Numbered from the stretch's first letter, positions 21,390 to 32,435 are shown. The stretch: 64,000 nucleotides of DNA from Prorocentrum cordatum (GCA_963575745.1 CAUYUJ010014605.1:1-64000); one strand, 5' to 3'. Program-made: numbers and translations. The notes: generated from the letters alone by a model not told the origin.

Positions 21390-22640
21390 ATCAGCAGCCC
21401 GCGGTGCACGCGTAGGCTGGAGCTCTCGAAAGCGTTGGCGATCGCCGCCGCGCCCCAGGAGTCCAGCGGACCAAACGAGGGCCGCAGCTCCGGAGGGGTG
21501 ACGAAGCTGCGCGCGGCGCAGATCTGGCGTCCCATCTTGCTGCAGCGCGCCCGCTGCCTCTCCTCGAGGCGCGCGCAAAACTGCGCGGCTCGGCTTCGCG
21601 CCGCTGTGAACCCTGCCTACAGGCGGTAGGCCGGGCTGGCGGCGGCTTGGGCCACTCGCGCGCCTGGCTGGACCGCCCGGGCGGCGCGCCTTGGCCTCGA
21701 AGCCGCGAGCAATCCTCCACCATCGCGAGCCAGAACTTGCAGGCAGCTGCCAAGTCCAGGGGCCCTGCGCCGAGCCCCCAGGCCCATTCCTGCGGCTCCC
21801 GCAACTCAGGCGCGGGCTCCGTGGGCGGCCGCAGCTGTAGCGAGTGCCGCGCTGGATGCATCGCCTTGGAACTGGTGGCCCTGCTGCGCAAACCCCGCAG
21901 CCGCATGCCCGCGGCGGCGCGGGGCGACGTGGGCACCTGGTTGAAGTCCCGCACCTCTCCGACCCTGCTGGATTGCACCTCCGAGACGATGGCGGAATCG
22001 TGCTCTTTCGTCCCACGCGTCGGGCTCCGCGGTTGAGCCAGCACGCTCGCCGACTGCGTGGCCCAGCTGGTGAGGTCCGCGAGCTCGACGTTCCAGTCGG
22101 CCGAGACGACCCGGGGCCACGGCGGGCCGCCCACTGGCGCCATGGGCGCTTCCAAATACAAGATGTTGTCGCAAGCCGCGCCCAGGCCATCCTGCATGCA
22201 TACCGACAGCATGAATGCAGGGGTGGCAAGGCCGGCGTTGACCTTCACCGCCCGCGCGAGGTGCGCGGGCAGGATGCATCCCGCTTCTCTCTGCGCGGCC
22301 AGCGACGGCACCCTTGAGAGGACCGCGCGCCCACCTGTGCTGTCAGGCGGCCCAAGCCCCGTGCGCGCTGCCAAAGCTCCGTGGAGCTCGCACGCAACAC
22401 TCCGAGCCCACTTTCTGCGCCCAGGTCAACTTGCCGGCCACTTCGAGGCGGCGCCCCTGCGCGCGCGATATCCGCGGGCAAGCCCTCGGCGTCGAACTAC
22501 TCCAGCAGCCCCTGCCCTGAAGCCCAGCTGTTAAGGTTGGTGGCGACGAGGTGGAGCTCCTCCACCGCCGGCGCGCGCCGAACCCGCGGCAGGTCCACGC
22601 GGCAACCGAGCTCCGGCCGCCCATCGGCCACGTTCGCAAG
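21390..22640 (-). pseudogene. LINE endonuclease domain (EEP/AP type), inactivated
   Basis: Start of the domain reads HLVATNLNSWASGQGLLEYL (about 22490-22550). In another frame GRRLEVAGKLTWAQKVGSE follows (about 22400-22460), where the position of the usual catalytic Glu (QEH-type motif) appears to be Gly. The longest frame (22374 down) gives LARAVKVNAGLATPAFMLS, then VVSADWNVELADLTSWATQ, matching the conserved DxN of the fold, and KEHDSAIVSEVQSS. The last histidine motif appears replaced by SPRAAAGMRL. The endonuclease would nick target DNA to prime reverse transcription; this copy has frame changes and probably two lost catalytic residues. Confidence 0.65.
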
Positions 22641-22882
22641 AGAGAGGGGAGGGCTTCTTAGGAGGGGGCCAAACTTTAGAAGGCGCGGGCCGCGCACAAC
22701 ACGGCTGACAGCATTCGACTCTGGCGACGACGGCGGGGTACATATCGACTCAGGAACATATCCCCCCGGACCTCCTGGAGAGCCCTGGGGAGGGGCCCCG
22801 CCGGCTCGCCACTCCGGCTCAACACAACTCTTGGGCGCAATCGCCCACGAACTCCACGGAGTCCGGCTTGCGAGGACCTCCG

Positions 22883-23850
22883 TCACGAAAGTGGGGATGC
22901 ATCCTGCGGACTGCATGACGAGGGCGCCGACGATCCCGAACAGGTGGGCCTCGTCCGCCTCGGGCTCCTGCGCCCTTTAACTATGTTTTTGTCGCCTGAC
23001 TGGGTTACGGACTCAGCCAGCCTTTTGAAGTTAGCACGGTCCTCCTCCCTCTTGAGGCCCCTCTGTGGCTTGCCCATCTCCATGCCCTCGAAGATTTGTC
23101 CGACTCGCTCGGCCAGGTCGTCATCAATCTCGAGGTCGAGCACAGCAGTGTCGACGTGCACGTGGTCGGCGCTCCCTGGGGGCCCGCCTGCGCCTGGGGC
23201 AGCGCCGCCACCTGCAGCAATAGGAGCAGCATCCGGAGCCTTAGCCTCAGCGGCCCGCTGCTCCTCATCAGCCCATTCGGCCTTGGCCTTCTGGAACCCT
23301 CGACCGCGGAGGAGGCGTCGATGTTGAGGTGGGCCAGCGCGGGGTCCTTGCTGGCCCGCTCCAGAAGCTGGACGACGAGGTCGATGCCGCTGGCGCCGAG
23401 GATGGCGTCCTGGGGGAGCCCGCCTCCGCTCCCTGGCATGGCAAGCTCCATGCTCTTCGTACGCACCAGCTCGTCAAACTCTGGCTTCCTCTTTTCGTGC
23501 TCGCGCAGCTGGGCGAAGACCTGGTCGTAGGCCTCGGCCTCCTGCGCCTTCGCCAGCTCCGCGGCCCGCTCCGTAACCCGTAGCTTGGCTTTCACGATCT
23601 GCTCGGCAAGGGCGTTCTTCGACTCGGCGGTGGTCGCAGGCGGGCCCTTGTCATTCTCCTTGTCCTTGCTGCCCTTGTCGCTGCGCGTGGGCCCCAAGAC
23701 GTCGGCGGCTGGACCCACGCCGCGCCAAGGAGCGCGGACTTGAGCGCCCACACCTGCACACATGGACGGCGCCGTGGCCCCGCACGACCTGCACACCGGC
23801 CTGCTGAGGTACGTCGGGCAACCGCCGCACTTACCCGCGGCAAGGAGGAG
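22883..23850 (-). pseudogene. LINE ORF1-like protein with zinc ribbon and coiled coil
   Basis: Begins with a Cys-rich ribbon, CGGCPTY followed by CRSCGATAPSMCAG (about 23750-23835). A Lys/Glu-rich, probably coiled-coil region follows, including SKNALAEQIVKAKLRVTERA and EAYDQVFAQLREHEKRKP (about 23450-23640). A frame change near 23160-23300 leads to DDDLAERVGQIFEGMEMGK (about 23060-23120). Family knowledge: such N-terminal proteins bind the element RNA. The ORF lies directly upstream of the endonuclease in the same direction. Frameshift makes it non-functional as read. Confidence 0.6.
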
Positions 23851-24225
23851 GACGAGGAGGAGGAGGAGGAGGAGGAGGAGGAGGAGGAGGAGGGGAAGGA
23901 GGGGGAGAGGGAGGGGGAGGGGGAGGGGGAGTGGGAGGAAGGAGGAGGAGGAAGAGGAGGAGGAGGAGGCGTCTCGGAGCCTTCTGGGATGGCCCGCCCC
24001 CGCCCCCCCGTGGGCGGCGCCGCCGAGTCATGCTGCCTGTTGTTGGTGCCTCGAGGACGGGGCGGGCGCGGCCGAGGGGCCCTGGGGCAGGGGTAGCGTC
24101 GACAGATGGGCACCAAAAGTTCGAGTCCAAAGGCCCAGGAGGAGGAGGAGGAGGAGGAGGAGGAGGAGGAGGAGGAGGAGGAGGAGGAGGGAGGGAGGGA
24201 GGGAGGGAGGGAGGGAGGTATGGAG
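23845..24225. repeat. Two (GGA)n tracts with (GGGA)n tail
   Basis: GGA triplets at 23845-23970 and 24138-24192, followed by seven to eight GGGA units to about 24217. The 170 bases between show no gene. Confidence 0.92.
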
Positions 24226-24545
24226 ATACGCCAAAGGATGGCCATTCCAAGGTGGGGAGCCCCAGCACGCAGAACCATCAGGCAGGGTGCCCCTCCAAAG
24301 CCAGGGCCGCCCTTGACCCCTGGCCCAGCTGCAGCTGGGGCCCAGGGGGACACACATGCATCTGCACTGCTTCCACTGTTCCCACCTATTTCCCACACTT
24401 CCTGGATCTCCCTCTCCCCCTGAATGTATCATGCTCTTACCTGGTTTAACAATCATCCAGGCGAAGGGCCCAACCATACGCAGTTGTGAATGACGGGGTT
24501 GTGAGTATCATTTTGGGCGGGACTCCTTCTGGGGCCACGAAACGG
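24226..24545. other. No gene recognised
   Basis: Mixed sequence with CCCAGCTGCAGCTGGGG palindrome at about 24325. No ORF with coding character. Confidence 0.5.
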
Positions 24546-24550
24546 GTGAG

Positions 24551-24873
<323 letters not shown>

Positions 24874-25004
24874 CGAAACGGGTTCCGCAGTGCCATGCGG
24901 GCGCTACCACTGGGGCCTTCGGCGGAGCTCCCTCTGGGGCCACGACGCGTGTGAGGGATGTGCCGACATGCTTCACGTGCGGAGGGCAGAGGCAGGGATG
25001 GGAG

Positions 25005-25510
25005 GAGGGAGGAGGGGGAGGAGGCGAAAGGAGAGGAGGAGACGCGGGGCGCTGCCTCCTCAAAGCGAGGGCCCGACGCCACACAGTGGCTGGGACAGCA
25101 CCTGCCTTTCCTTGATGTCGTGCCTGTGCCAACGTGCCCCTCCCGAGGGGGGCGGGGGCGCGCGGCGGGCGGAGGCGGCGCGGTCCTGCCACTGGGCCGC
25201 GCAGAAGACCCACATGGGCTTGCCGGGCGCGCCCTGCGGGGGAGGCGGCGGGGGGGAGGAGGGGGGGGGGGGGGGAAAAGCCCGGGGGGGAGCAGAGGTA
25301 GGGACCGCTACAGGGAGGAGAGGGAGGAGCGAGGAGAGGCGGGAGGGAGGGAGGGAGAGGGACGGGGGGAGGGGAGGGAGGGAGGGGCCAGGGAAGGGGG
25401 GGGCCAGGAAGGGGGAGGGGGGGGGGACGGGCGAGGGAGCAGGGCGGGCAGGAGAGGGAGGGAGGGAGAGAGGGGGGGGGACGGGTAGGAGAGGGGGGAG
25501 AGGAGGGAGC
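25005..25510. repeat. G-rich purine tract
   Basis: Irregular GGGA/GGGG-rich sequence, densest at 25240-25510, with poly-G runs of up to about a dozen. Candidate for G-quadruplex formation on the plus strand. Confidence 0.85.
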
Positions 25511-25657
25511 AGCACAGCTTCTCCGCTGCAGCCCGACGGGGGCGATCCGCACGGCCGCTCGAGTCTCCGGGGACGGGAGGGAGCCATATACAGCCGCCGT
25601 GCTGCCTTGGGGCTTTCCCCGGCCACGGCGAGCCTCGGCCTGGATCCGGATCTGGAC

Positions 25658-25817
25658 TTGGGTCGGGCGTGTCCCCCTACAGGGGAATTCTGGACGAAAA
25701 ATCGAAAACTACTCAAAAAATACTCCCGAATGATCAAAAATAGTCCAAACATCGTCCCCAGACTTTTTTGGTACTATTTTTTAATATCCCTCCTGTAGAG
25801 TGACACGCCCGACCTAA
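25658..25817. mobile_element. Family A TIR element, copy A2
   Basis: 160 bp with ends TTGGGTCGGGCGTGTCCCCC and GAGTGACACGCCCGACCTAA. Flanked by ATCTGGAC (25650-25657) and ATCTGGAT (25818-25825), an 8-bp duplication with one mismatch. Interior A/T-rich, non-coding. Confidence 0.88.
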
Positions 25818-25916
25818 ATCTGGATCTGAGGAACGACCTGAGCACTGGTGGGGCCCCTCGTGAGCCCAAGGCGGTCCTCGCTTCAGCGTCTTGGCTGCAC
25901 GGTGCGGAGGCGGCCG

Positions 25917-26075
25917 CAAGAAGCCCTGTCCTCCTACAGGGGGGATCTTGGACGAACAAGTAAAACAATCAAAAACAAATAGCCCAGAATATGGTCAACA
26001 AATACTCCAAAATCGTCCCCCGACTGTTTCCGTCTGTTTGAAAATTCCTCCTGTAGAGGGACAGGCCCGACTTAA
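25917..26075. mobile_element. Family A TIR element, copy A3
   Basis: The right end GTAGAGGGACAGGCCCGACT is well conserved; the left end is eroded to AAGCCCTGTCCTCCTACAGG. About 100 bp right of A2 in the same orientation. Confidence 0.75.
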
Positions 26076-26083
26076 AACTGCAT

Positions 26084-27336
26084 GCCCATGCGGGCACTTC
26101 GTCGTTCTCAATTCCTTTCAATCCCGTTGTCTGCCCACGCTTGCTTGCAACTTACCTAGTTGGCCACAGCACCCAAAAGCCGGAGTCGTTGCCAGGCAGC
26201 TTTTCTATACACCGTCCTGGCGCTACGAGCCCAACCGCTCTCAGTTTGCCGAAGGTCACTAGAGAGCAGGAGGAAGGAGGCAGGGGATGAGGAAGAGGAG
26301 GGGGTGTGCTGAGTATGCTGACTACATGGAGCGAGACCCCCCGTTCCGCGGAGAAGCCCCAAGCCTAACCCTCGTTGGGCCCGTCAGGAAGATCTGACCC
26401 ATCACACCAGACGCCCTGGACAAATTCAAGGACCGAGGATATCGAAACAAAACCGTGAAGTTGGACGGCGAGGAAGAAGGAGAACAGGGGGACTGGAAAA
26501 TCAGATACCGCCAGTCATTTGAGTCCATCGGGCCGATCACCGAAGAGAACGTCCAGAACTCGCCGACACTCGGAACACCGACGTCGCGATCTTTGGACCA
26601 CCTGGACCCACAGATGGTCTGGACCCCTTCCCCCAGTCCGACTCGCAGTCTCGAGCCGTTGTCGACGGCCCAAGGGCTCGATGACGGCCCCACCGGGCCG
26701 AAAACTGGCAAAACCATCCGTCGTGATCTCCTGAGATCCGGCGCTGCGAGAACAGAAATGCAACCTCGTGCGAAAACGCGACTGGCGACACTTGAGAGAA
26801 GGAGGAGGGGTGGAGAGGGGAGGAGGAGGAGGAGGAGGAGGAGGAGGAGGAGGAGGAGGAGGACGGGGCAACCACACTGCTCTATCAAAACGAGTACCCA
26901 ACCATAGGAGGGTTGGGAAAAAGCAGCCTCGTGCGAACACGCGACTGGCGCCCTGGGACCCCCTCTCCCCACAACGTGCTTGAACCCGATCGCTCTGACC
27001 CGTGCTGGCCCTGGGGCCCGCCGCTGGGCAAGAACGCCGGGCGCGCCAGACAAAGCGACGTCCGGATCTCAGGGTGTGTTCACGACGAGATTTTGGCTTC
27101 GCCCGCTGCTGGCCGCGTGAGGCCCCGCCTTCTTCCGCCCTTTCTCTGCTAATTAACGTTGTGCGCGTCCCGCTTAGCTTTCAGCGGAAGAGGTTCGCTC
27201 TCGCCCTGCAGATAAAAAAACTGTGTTCACGACGAGCGCACGACAAAGAGGGGTCCACGCCCGTGGCGATCTTTTCTGGGCGTCGACCCCTGGGGCTTCG
27301 ACCACTCCCCCGGGGCCAGGCTCTCTTCTGCACGTG
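26084..27336. other. Non-coding stretch with one family K copy and a GGA tract
   Basis: A family K copy lies at about 26625-26715 and (GGA)n at 26802-26862. The phrase CCTCGTGCGAA..ACGCGACTGGCG is repeated at about 26763 and 26927. No supported gene. Confidence 0.5.
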
Positions 27337-27763
27337 GCCATCGCTCGGGCGTCCACTCCCTGGGTTTTTCTCGGTCTCGTGCGTGTTTTTTATTTTGTGG
27401 CCAAGTGATCAAGGATGCTCCTCGATGGTCCTCGCCGAAGGGAGGAGGAGGAGGAGGAGGAGGAGGAGGAGGAGGAGGAGGAGGAGGTTGGAGCGTCTGG
27501 GGAGGAGGAGGAGGAGGAGGAGGAGGAGGAGGAGGAGGAGGAGGAGAAGGGAGGAGAGGGAGGGAGGGAGGAGGGAGGAGGGAGGAGAGAGGAGGGAGGG
27601 AGGAGAGAGGAGGGAGGGAGGGAGGGAGGGAGGGAGGGAGGGAGGGAGGGAGGGAGGTTGGGAGGGAGGGAAGGAGGAGGAGGAGGAGGAGGAGGAGGAG
27701 GAGGAGGAGGAGGAGGAGGAGGAGGAGGAAGAAGACGACATGCACACGTCCGAGCGATGCCAG
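27337..27763. repeat. Family M inverted-repeat element expanded by GGA tracts, copy M1
   Basis: Left CCATCGCTCGGGCGTCCACT and right CACACGTCCGAGCGATGCCA are inverted complements, with GGTTTTTCTCGGTCTCGTGC inside. The 45089-45222 copy has the same ends but is only about 135 bp; here two GGA tracts and a GGGA tract (27437-27735) have expanded the interior. Confidence 0.65.
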
Positions 27764-27835
27764 GTCACAGCGAGCTGTGATTTGACGATCCCCGCGTCCA
27801 GCGGGGGCCCCCGCGAGGCCGAAGACGGACAGAGC

Positions 27836-27915
27836 GCGCCCGTCGCGGGAGAGCTCCCGGATCGAAGAGATCATAGCGCCCGTCGCGGGAGAGCTCCCGG
27901 ATCGAAGAGGTCATA
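27836..27915. repeat. 40-bp tandem duplication
   Basis: Two adjacent 40-bp units beginning GCGCCCGTCGCGGGAGAGCT, identical except for AGAGATCATA versus AGAGGTCATA at the end. Young duplication. Confidence 0.93.
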
Positions 27916-27980
27916 TCCTCTCGGAGCTCTGGGAGCCGCCAGCGGACCTCGCGAGCAGGACATGAGCACACAGAGTGGCA

Positions 27981-28138
27981 TTACCAGCCTCGAGCGTACC
28001 CCTATCCCTAAGATCGACACGCCAAAAGGCGATGACAATCTTAGGGATTCGCCCTCAAAAAATAAGGGAATCCATAAGATTGGCATCGTGATGAGGAGGT
28101 GCCCAGCATAGGGATAGGGATATGTTCCAGGCTGGTAA
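27981..28138. mobile_element. Family D TIR element, copy D1
   Basis: 158 bp with terminal repeats TTACCAGCCTCGAGCGTACC and (right end, complement) TTACCAGCCTGGAACATATC. The interior carries a short palindrome around GACACGCCAAAAGGCGATGAC. It lies exactly between two 35-bp direct repeats (27946-27980 and 28139-28173, three differences), each ending CACACAGAGTGGCA. Confidence 0.88.
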
Positions 28139-28173
28139 ACCTCGCAAGCAAAACATGAGCACACAGAGTGGCA

Positions 28174-28790
28174 AGGCCAAGGACCAAACGCACCGCCGCG
28201 ACTCCCCCCGCGCCAAAGAGCTGCCCAGGGCGCACACGAAGACAAGACCAAAGCTTGCCGGCCAGAGGTCTGCTGTCTTGACTTTTTCGATTCGGGGGTC
28301 CCAAAACCGTGCGGTGACCTCGGAACCCCAGGAGACCTCACTGCACGGTCCGTCACCGCACGGTCTTGGGGCAAAGGAAGCCCCAGTCGCCCGATACATC
28401 CTCGGAGAAGGACCCAAGTCCCAAAACCGTACGGCGACCCCGAATCCCCACCGACTCACCACACAGTGGGGTCCCCTGGAGTCTCGACCCACTCCCGGGG
28501 ACGGGCTTTTCATCCCGAGTCGTCTTTTGCCGGTCCCAGGGTCCGGCGGCGAGGGCTTCTAGGAGGCCACGCACGTCTTGCTGGATCTCTGGGCCCGTCC
28601 TCCGCATGGAGTGGAACCCCCTTTCCTTGCCCTCGACCCTCTCCCCATCCCTCTCCCCGTCCCCCTCCGCCTCCCGCTCCTCCCCATCAGAAAACGATGC
28701 TCCTGCTCCCGCCCCCAAATTTCTCCTCCCCTGAGATCGGTCGTTGCGAACAACATGCAGCATCGCGGAACGGCACCCCCGCAGCCCTAG
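28174..28790. other. Non-coding, one family K copy
   Basis: Repeated phrases CCCAAAACCGT..GGTGACC / GGCGACCCC at about 28300 and 28420 and a family K copy at about 28480-28560. No gene. Confidence 0.45.
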
Positions 28791-28792
28791 AC

Positions 28793-28940
28793 TTATGCCA
28801 GGCGTGTCCCCTACAGGCAGCTTTCGCACGACAAATCAAGCATGGCAGAAACTTTCTCAACCAATCCCCAAAAATGCCAAAATTCGTCCCCAGATAATTT
28901 GCCGCTATTTCCGAACACTCCTCCTTCGGAGGCCTGGCAA
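28793..28940. mobile_element. Family A TIR element, degenerate copy A4
   Basis: Left end TTATGCCAGGCGTGTCCCCT and CTACAGGCAG match family A; the interior CAAAATTCGTCCCCAGATAA is typical; the right end is eroded (CTCCTTCGGAGGCCTGGCA). Confidence 0.6.
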
Positions 28941-29340
28941 TTGGCACCAACACCAGCACAAGAGGTTGCCTCCACATGGGGAAACTGATCCTAGATTTCG
29001 GTGTCGGTGGTGATATTTCGGTCACCTCGGAAACCAACATATTACCACCATCACCGAGATTGGGACCGTCCTGCCTCGGTGGACGCACACCGCCGATCTT
29101 GGTGTTGGTGTCAACCTCTAGGCCTGCGACTCCTGTAGAAGGGCCACGCCCGACTCGACCCTAGACCCCCCAGGACGCGCTCGTCAAGAAAACGTCGGCA
29201 AACCCGAGTTCCGGCTTACTCGGGTCTTGCGTTCCCCCGGTAGAAGGGCCACGCCCGACTCAGCCCCAGACCCCCCCAGCCCCCTGCGCCGCTGGCCGCT
29301 CCGCCCCGCCGCGTGAGGGCCCCAGGGCCCCAGCAGTTTG
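28941..29340. other. Non-coding, with two family A end relics
   Basis: Right-end relics GTAGAAGGGCCACGCCCGACTC occur at about 29133-29155 and 29240-29262. An inverted pair CACCGAGATTGGGACCG / CGGTGTCGGTGG lies at 29000-29070. Confidence 0.5.
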
Positions 29341-29350
29341 GAGTCCCGAA

Positions 29351-30085
29351 AGAAGGAGGAGGAGGAGAAGGAGGAGGAGGAGGAGGAGGAGGGAGGAGGA
29401 GGAGGAGGAGGAGGAGAAGGAGGAGGAGGAGACCTCGAAATCCCCCCAGACCTCACCGCACGGTCCGTCACCAACCCGTTTTTGCAGCCCCCGCAGCAGG
29501 CCCTCCTCCTGCTCCTCGGCCCGCTCCACGGAAGCTTCGCCCCCACTCCCGGGGGCCGGCGTTTCCTCCCGAGCCGTTCGTTGGCGGCCCCGGGGCCCGG
29601 CGAGGGCCTCCATCATTCGGAGGAAGACAAAAGAGGTATCCACACTCTACTTACCCTTCCCTCGTTCTCCCCTCGTGGGGCCCCCTGGGAAGCCCCTGTC
29701 GCCACCGCTGGACTCGCCTCGAAACCCTGGTCAAAGCACACCCCAGGAGAGGTCCAGGGAGTAGAGGTATATCGGTGCCTTCTGGTTTCCCCAATCGTGG
29801 AGACCGAGAACGGCGAAAGATCCCCGGGTCCTCCTTTGCGGTGGGCGGACATCAAAGGCGTGGCTTGTTGCGTTCTCGAGGACGAGCAGACATGGAACGC
29901 GCCGCCTTCGGCATGTGAGAAGAATACATTCGGCCTGCTGCCAGTGCGGACGCAAGCAGTGCAAAAAGTGATGGTTCAAGATGAGGTGCCCATGAGGGCG
30001 CGGCGTAACCAAGCAGGGAGACACTGAGAGAAGAGGGATACTGAACCAATACACAATACATATGGGCCCCCCCTGGGCATCCTCC
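29351..30085. other. (GGA)n tract then non-coding sequence with a family K copy
   Basis: GGA triplets at 29351-29432; family K copy at about 29545-29620; the remainder to 30085 has no recognisable gene. Confidence 0.55.
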
Positions 30086-30093
30086 GCCTCTTC

Positions 30094-30245
30094 CCCCTCC
30101 TCCTCCTCCTCCTCCTCCTCCACCTGCTCCTGCTCCTGCTCCTCCTCCTCCTCCTCCTCCTCCTCCTCCTCTTTCTCCTCCTCCTCCTCCTCAACCTCCT
30201 CATGCTGCTGCTCCTCTTCCTCCTCCTTCTCCTCCTCCTCCTCAA
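30094..30245. repeat. (CTC)n tract
   Basis: Pyrimidine triplets with CTGCTC and TTCTCC interruptions. Confidence 0.93.
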
Positions 30246-30514
30246 CCCCCGTCCTCCTCGACCCACCCTCGTGGGGCCCGGGGGCCAGCCGAGGGCCTCC
30301 AGAGGCCGAAAGCGGCGAAAAACCTCCGCGCGGATTGTTTCAAAGGGCTCCCGAATAACTCTCTGAGAGCTAACAAAAGGTTTCAGGTCAGAAGTCGGCA
30401 CCGCAGGGTATCCCGGGATATCGTCCTGGTGCAGGATCCCCGCAGCAACTCCTGTGAACCTGCAGCGTGTCCCGCAAGGTCTTCTCTTACTATTTGCCAA
30501 TCCAACCAATACGT

Positions 30515-30669
30515 GTGCCCTGAAACGTTCTAGAAGCTCCTTCGGAAGCTCCTCCCAAGAGCTCCCGGAGCTCCTTCGACAGGTCTTGGGAGGCCTTCTG
30601 GCGCTCCGTTATCCAGTTTTGGACTTCACACGTTGGACCTTTGGGTCATCCCCTTCCTCCTCCTCGAAC
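30515..30669 (-). pseudogene. Coding-like fragment, unidentified
   Basis: Minus-strand frame reads VQNWITERQKASQDLSKELR followed by ELLGGASEGASRTFQG to a stop near 30515. Upstream, in another frame, EEEEGDDPKVQRV is seen up to the point where element I1 is inserted. The amphipathic helical character is more protein-like than the surroundings, but the family is not recognised; it may be a processed gene fragment disrupted by the element. Confidence 0.3.
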
Positions 30670-30674
30670 GCCTC

Positions 30675-30846
30675 TGACTACATATCAGACCACCTCAACC
30701 CGACCCGAAGACCGAAATTTCGGGTTGGAGGGTACGGGTTCCACATGTGTTTTCTGAATTTCCCCCAAATCCCCTCACTGGGAATGGAGGGCAACTTGGG
30801 GACTTGGGGCCTTCGGGTTGGGTTGGGGTGGCTTGGTAGGTGGTGA
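30675..30846. mobile_element. Family I TIR element, copy I1
   Basis: 172 bp. Left arm TGACTACATATCAGACCACC then CAACCCGACCCGAAG, right arm CTTCGGGTTGGGTTGGGGTG ending GGTGGTGA. Flanked by the perfect 5-bp direct repeat GCCTC at 30670-30674 and 30847-30851. Confidence 0.85.
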
Positions 30847-30851
30847 GCCTC

Positions 30852-31338
30852 CCCTGAGATCCGACGTAGCGAACAAGAAATGCAACATCGTCAAGAATCA
30901 CGCCCGAAACCCTAGGACCCCTCCCTCCCTCCCTCCCTCCCTCCCTCCTGTTACATTACAATGCGCCTTCAGCGCTTTCCGACGATATGGGGGTAGTACG
31001 GGATAGGTAACGGGGACGGGAAGTTTCACCAAACCTGGGCGCCCGTTCTGCTAGCTACCGCGCGTTTCTGCCAGCAGCTAGTGAGTGCCGCACCAAGCTG
31101 ACCGTCTCCTCGGCGAATCAGAGCGCAGTCCAAAATCCCTCCCCGAACGCCTCCTCCTCGAACGCCTCCTCGAACGCCGCTTCCCGCAGCTGCTGCGCGG
31201 GCGTCGGCCGCGGCGTCGGCGCCAGCGACGCGGGCTGCAGCGGCCGCCCAGGGCCGTCGGCGACGCGGCCTCTGCCGGCGGGGCGGCGGCGGCGGGGGGA
31301 GGGGGCGGAAGGAGGCAGGGGAGCGAGATGAGGCAGGG
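30852..31338. other. No gene recognised
   Basis: A (CCCT)n run lies at about 30921-30948. The 31100-31300 part is GC-rich with imperfect CTCCTCGAACGC repeats. Confidence 0.45.
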
Positions 31339-31780
31339 GAGGGGGGCGAGGAGGAGGAGGAGGAGGAGGAGGAGGAGGAGGAGGAGGAGGAGGAGGAGGA
31401 GGAGCGAGGAGGAGGAGGAGCGAGGAGGGAGCGAGGAGCGAGGAGGAGCGAGGAGCGAGGAGCGAGGAGCGAGGAGGAGGAGGAGGAGGAGGAGGAGGGA
31501 GAGGAGGACCAGCCCTGAATTCCCTAGAATAACCCAGCTCGGGGCCCGGCCAGGCTCTAGAAGGAAGGAGGAGCGAGGAGGAGGAAGAGGAGGAGGAGGA
31601 GGAGGAGGAGGAGGAGAAGAGAAGGAGCTGGGGGGAGGAACGAGAAGATGTGGGAGGGATGTGGAGGGAGGAGGAGGAGGAGGAGGATGAGGAGGAGCGA
31701 GGAAGATGGGGAGAGCAAGGAGATGGAGGAGGGAAGAGGAGGGACGAGGGAAGAAGGGGACGGGGGAGGGATGCAGGGAC
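31339..31780. repeat. Long (GGA)n / GAGC purine tract
   Basis: GGA triplets with a GAGCGAGGA sub-block at 31405-31485 and a unique interruption CCCTGAATTCCCTAGAATAA at about 31512-31535. Confidence 0.93.
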
Positions 31781-31837
31781 CGAATGCTCCAGAGAGCTCG
31801 GGGAGAGGAAGGAGGACAACAAGGAAGAGTAGGAGGA

Positions 31838-31975
31838 GTGAGTGAGTGAGTGAGTGAGTGAGTGAGTGAGTGAGTGAGTGAGTGAGTGAGTGAGTGGGTG
31901 GGTGGGTGGGTGGGTGACTGAGTGAGGGAGTGAGGGAGTGAGGGAGGGAGTGAGGGAGGAGTGAGCGCGGAGGAC
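31838..31975. repeat. (GAGT)n tetranucleotide array
   Basis: About 18 GAGT units, then GGGT units, then GAGTGAGG dodecamers, a gradient from pure to degenerate. Confidence 0.95.
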
Positions 31976-32154
31976 CCTCCCTCCTTCTCCATCCTTCCTC
32001 CTTGTGCAAGTAGGCTTACTAGTAGGACGCCTCAGAGTTCCAGTAAGATCGGCAGTAGCTGCCCACGATTGGCGACTGAATCAATTAAGAACTACATGAG
32101 CTGGCCTCGGACACGGACCTCCTCCGTGCCTCCCCCCCTCAATCCTCCCCCTCC

Positions 32155-32285
32155 ATCCTCCTCCTCCTCCTTCTCCGCCCCCCCTCCCCCTCCTCCTCCT
32201 CCTCCTCCTCCTCGTCCTACTCGTCGTCCTCCTCCTCCTCCTCCTCCTCCTCCTCCTCCTCCTCCTCCTCCCTCTCCTCTTCCCT
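32155..32285. repeat. (CTC)n tract
   Basis: Pyrimidine triplets interrupted by GTCCTACTCGTCGTCC at 32212-32230. The 180 bases to its left show no gene. Confidence 0.93.
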
Positions 32286-32435
32286 CTCAATTACTGTTCC
32301 TTATGAATAACTCCTCCCCGTCGCACCCCGGGGCTGGTCGGAGGGCGGGACGAGCGTTTCGCCTGATATGTCCATACAATGAATGAGCTTTACGCTGAGA
32401 AGCTGACAATAGTTTCATGCATGGAGGGCGGGTGG

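Larger units (their letters stand above)
17815..23860 (-). mobile_element. Non-LTR retrotransposon (LINE), full-length but decayed
   Basis: About 6 kb on the minus strand carrying, in transcription order, a zinc-ribbon ORF1-like protein, an AP-type endonuclease, a reverse transcriptase, a zinc knuckle, RNase H and a C-terminal zinc ribbon. The blocks are in the order known for dinoflagellate LINEs but are spread over changing frames. No flanking target-site duplication could be fixed; the 5' end lies near a GGA tract at 23845 and the 3' end near 17815, also next to a GGA tract. Confidence 0.8.
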
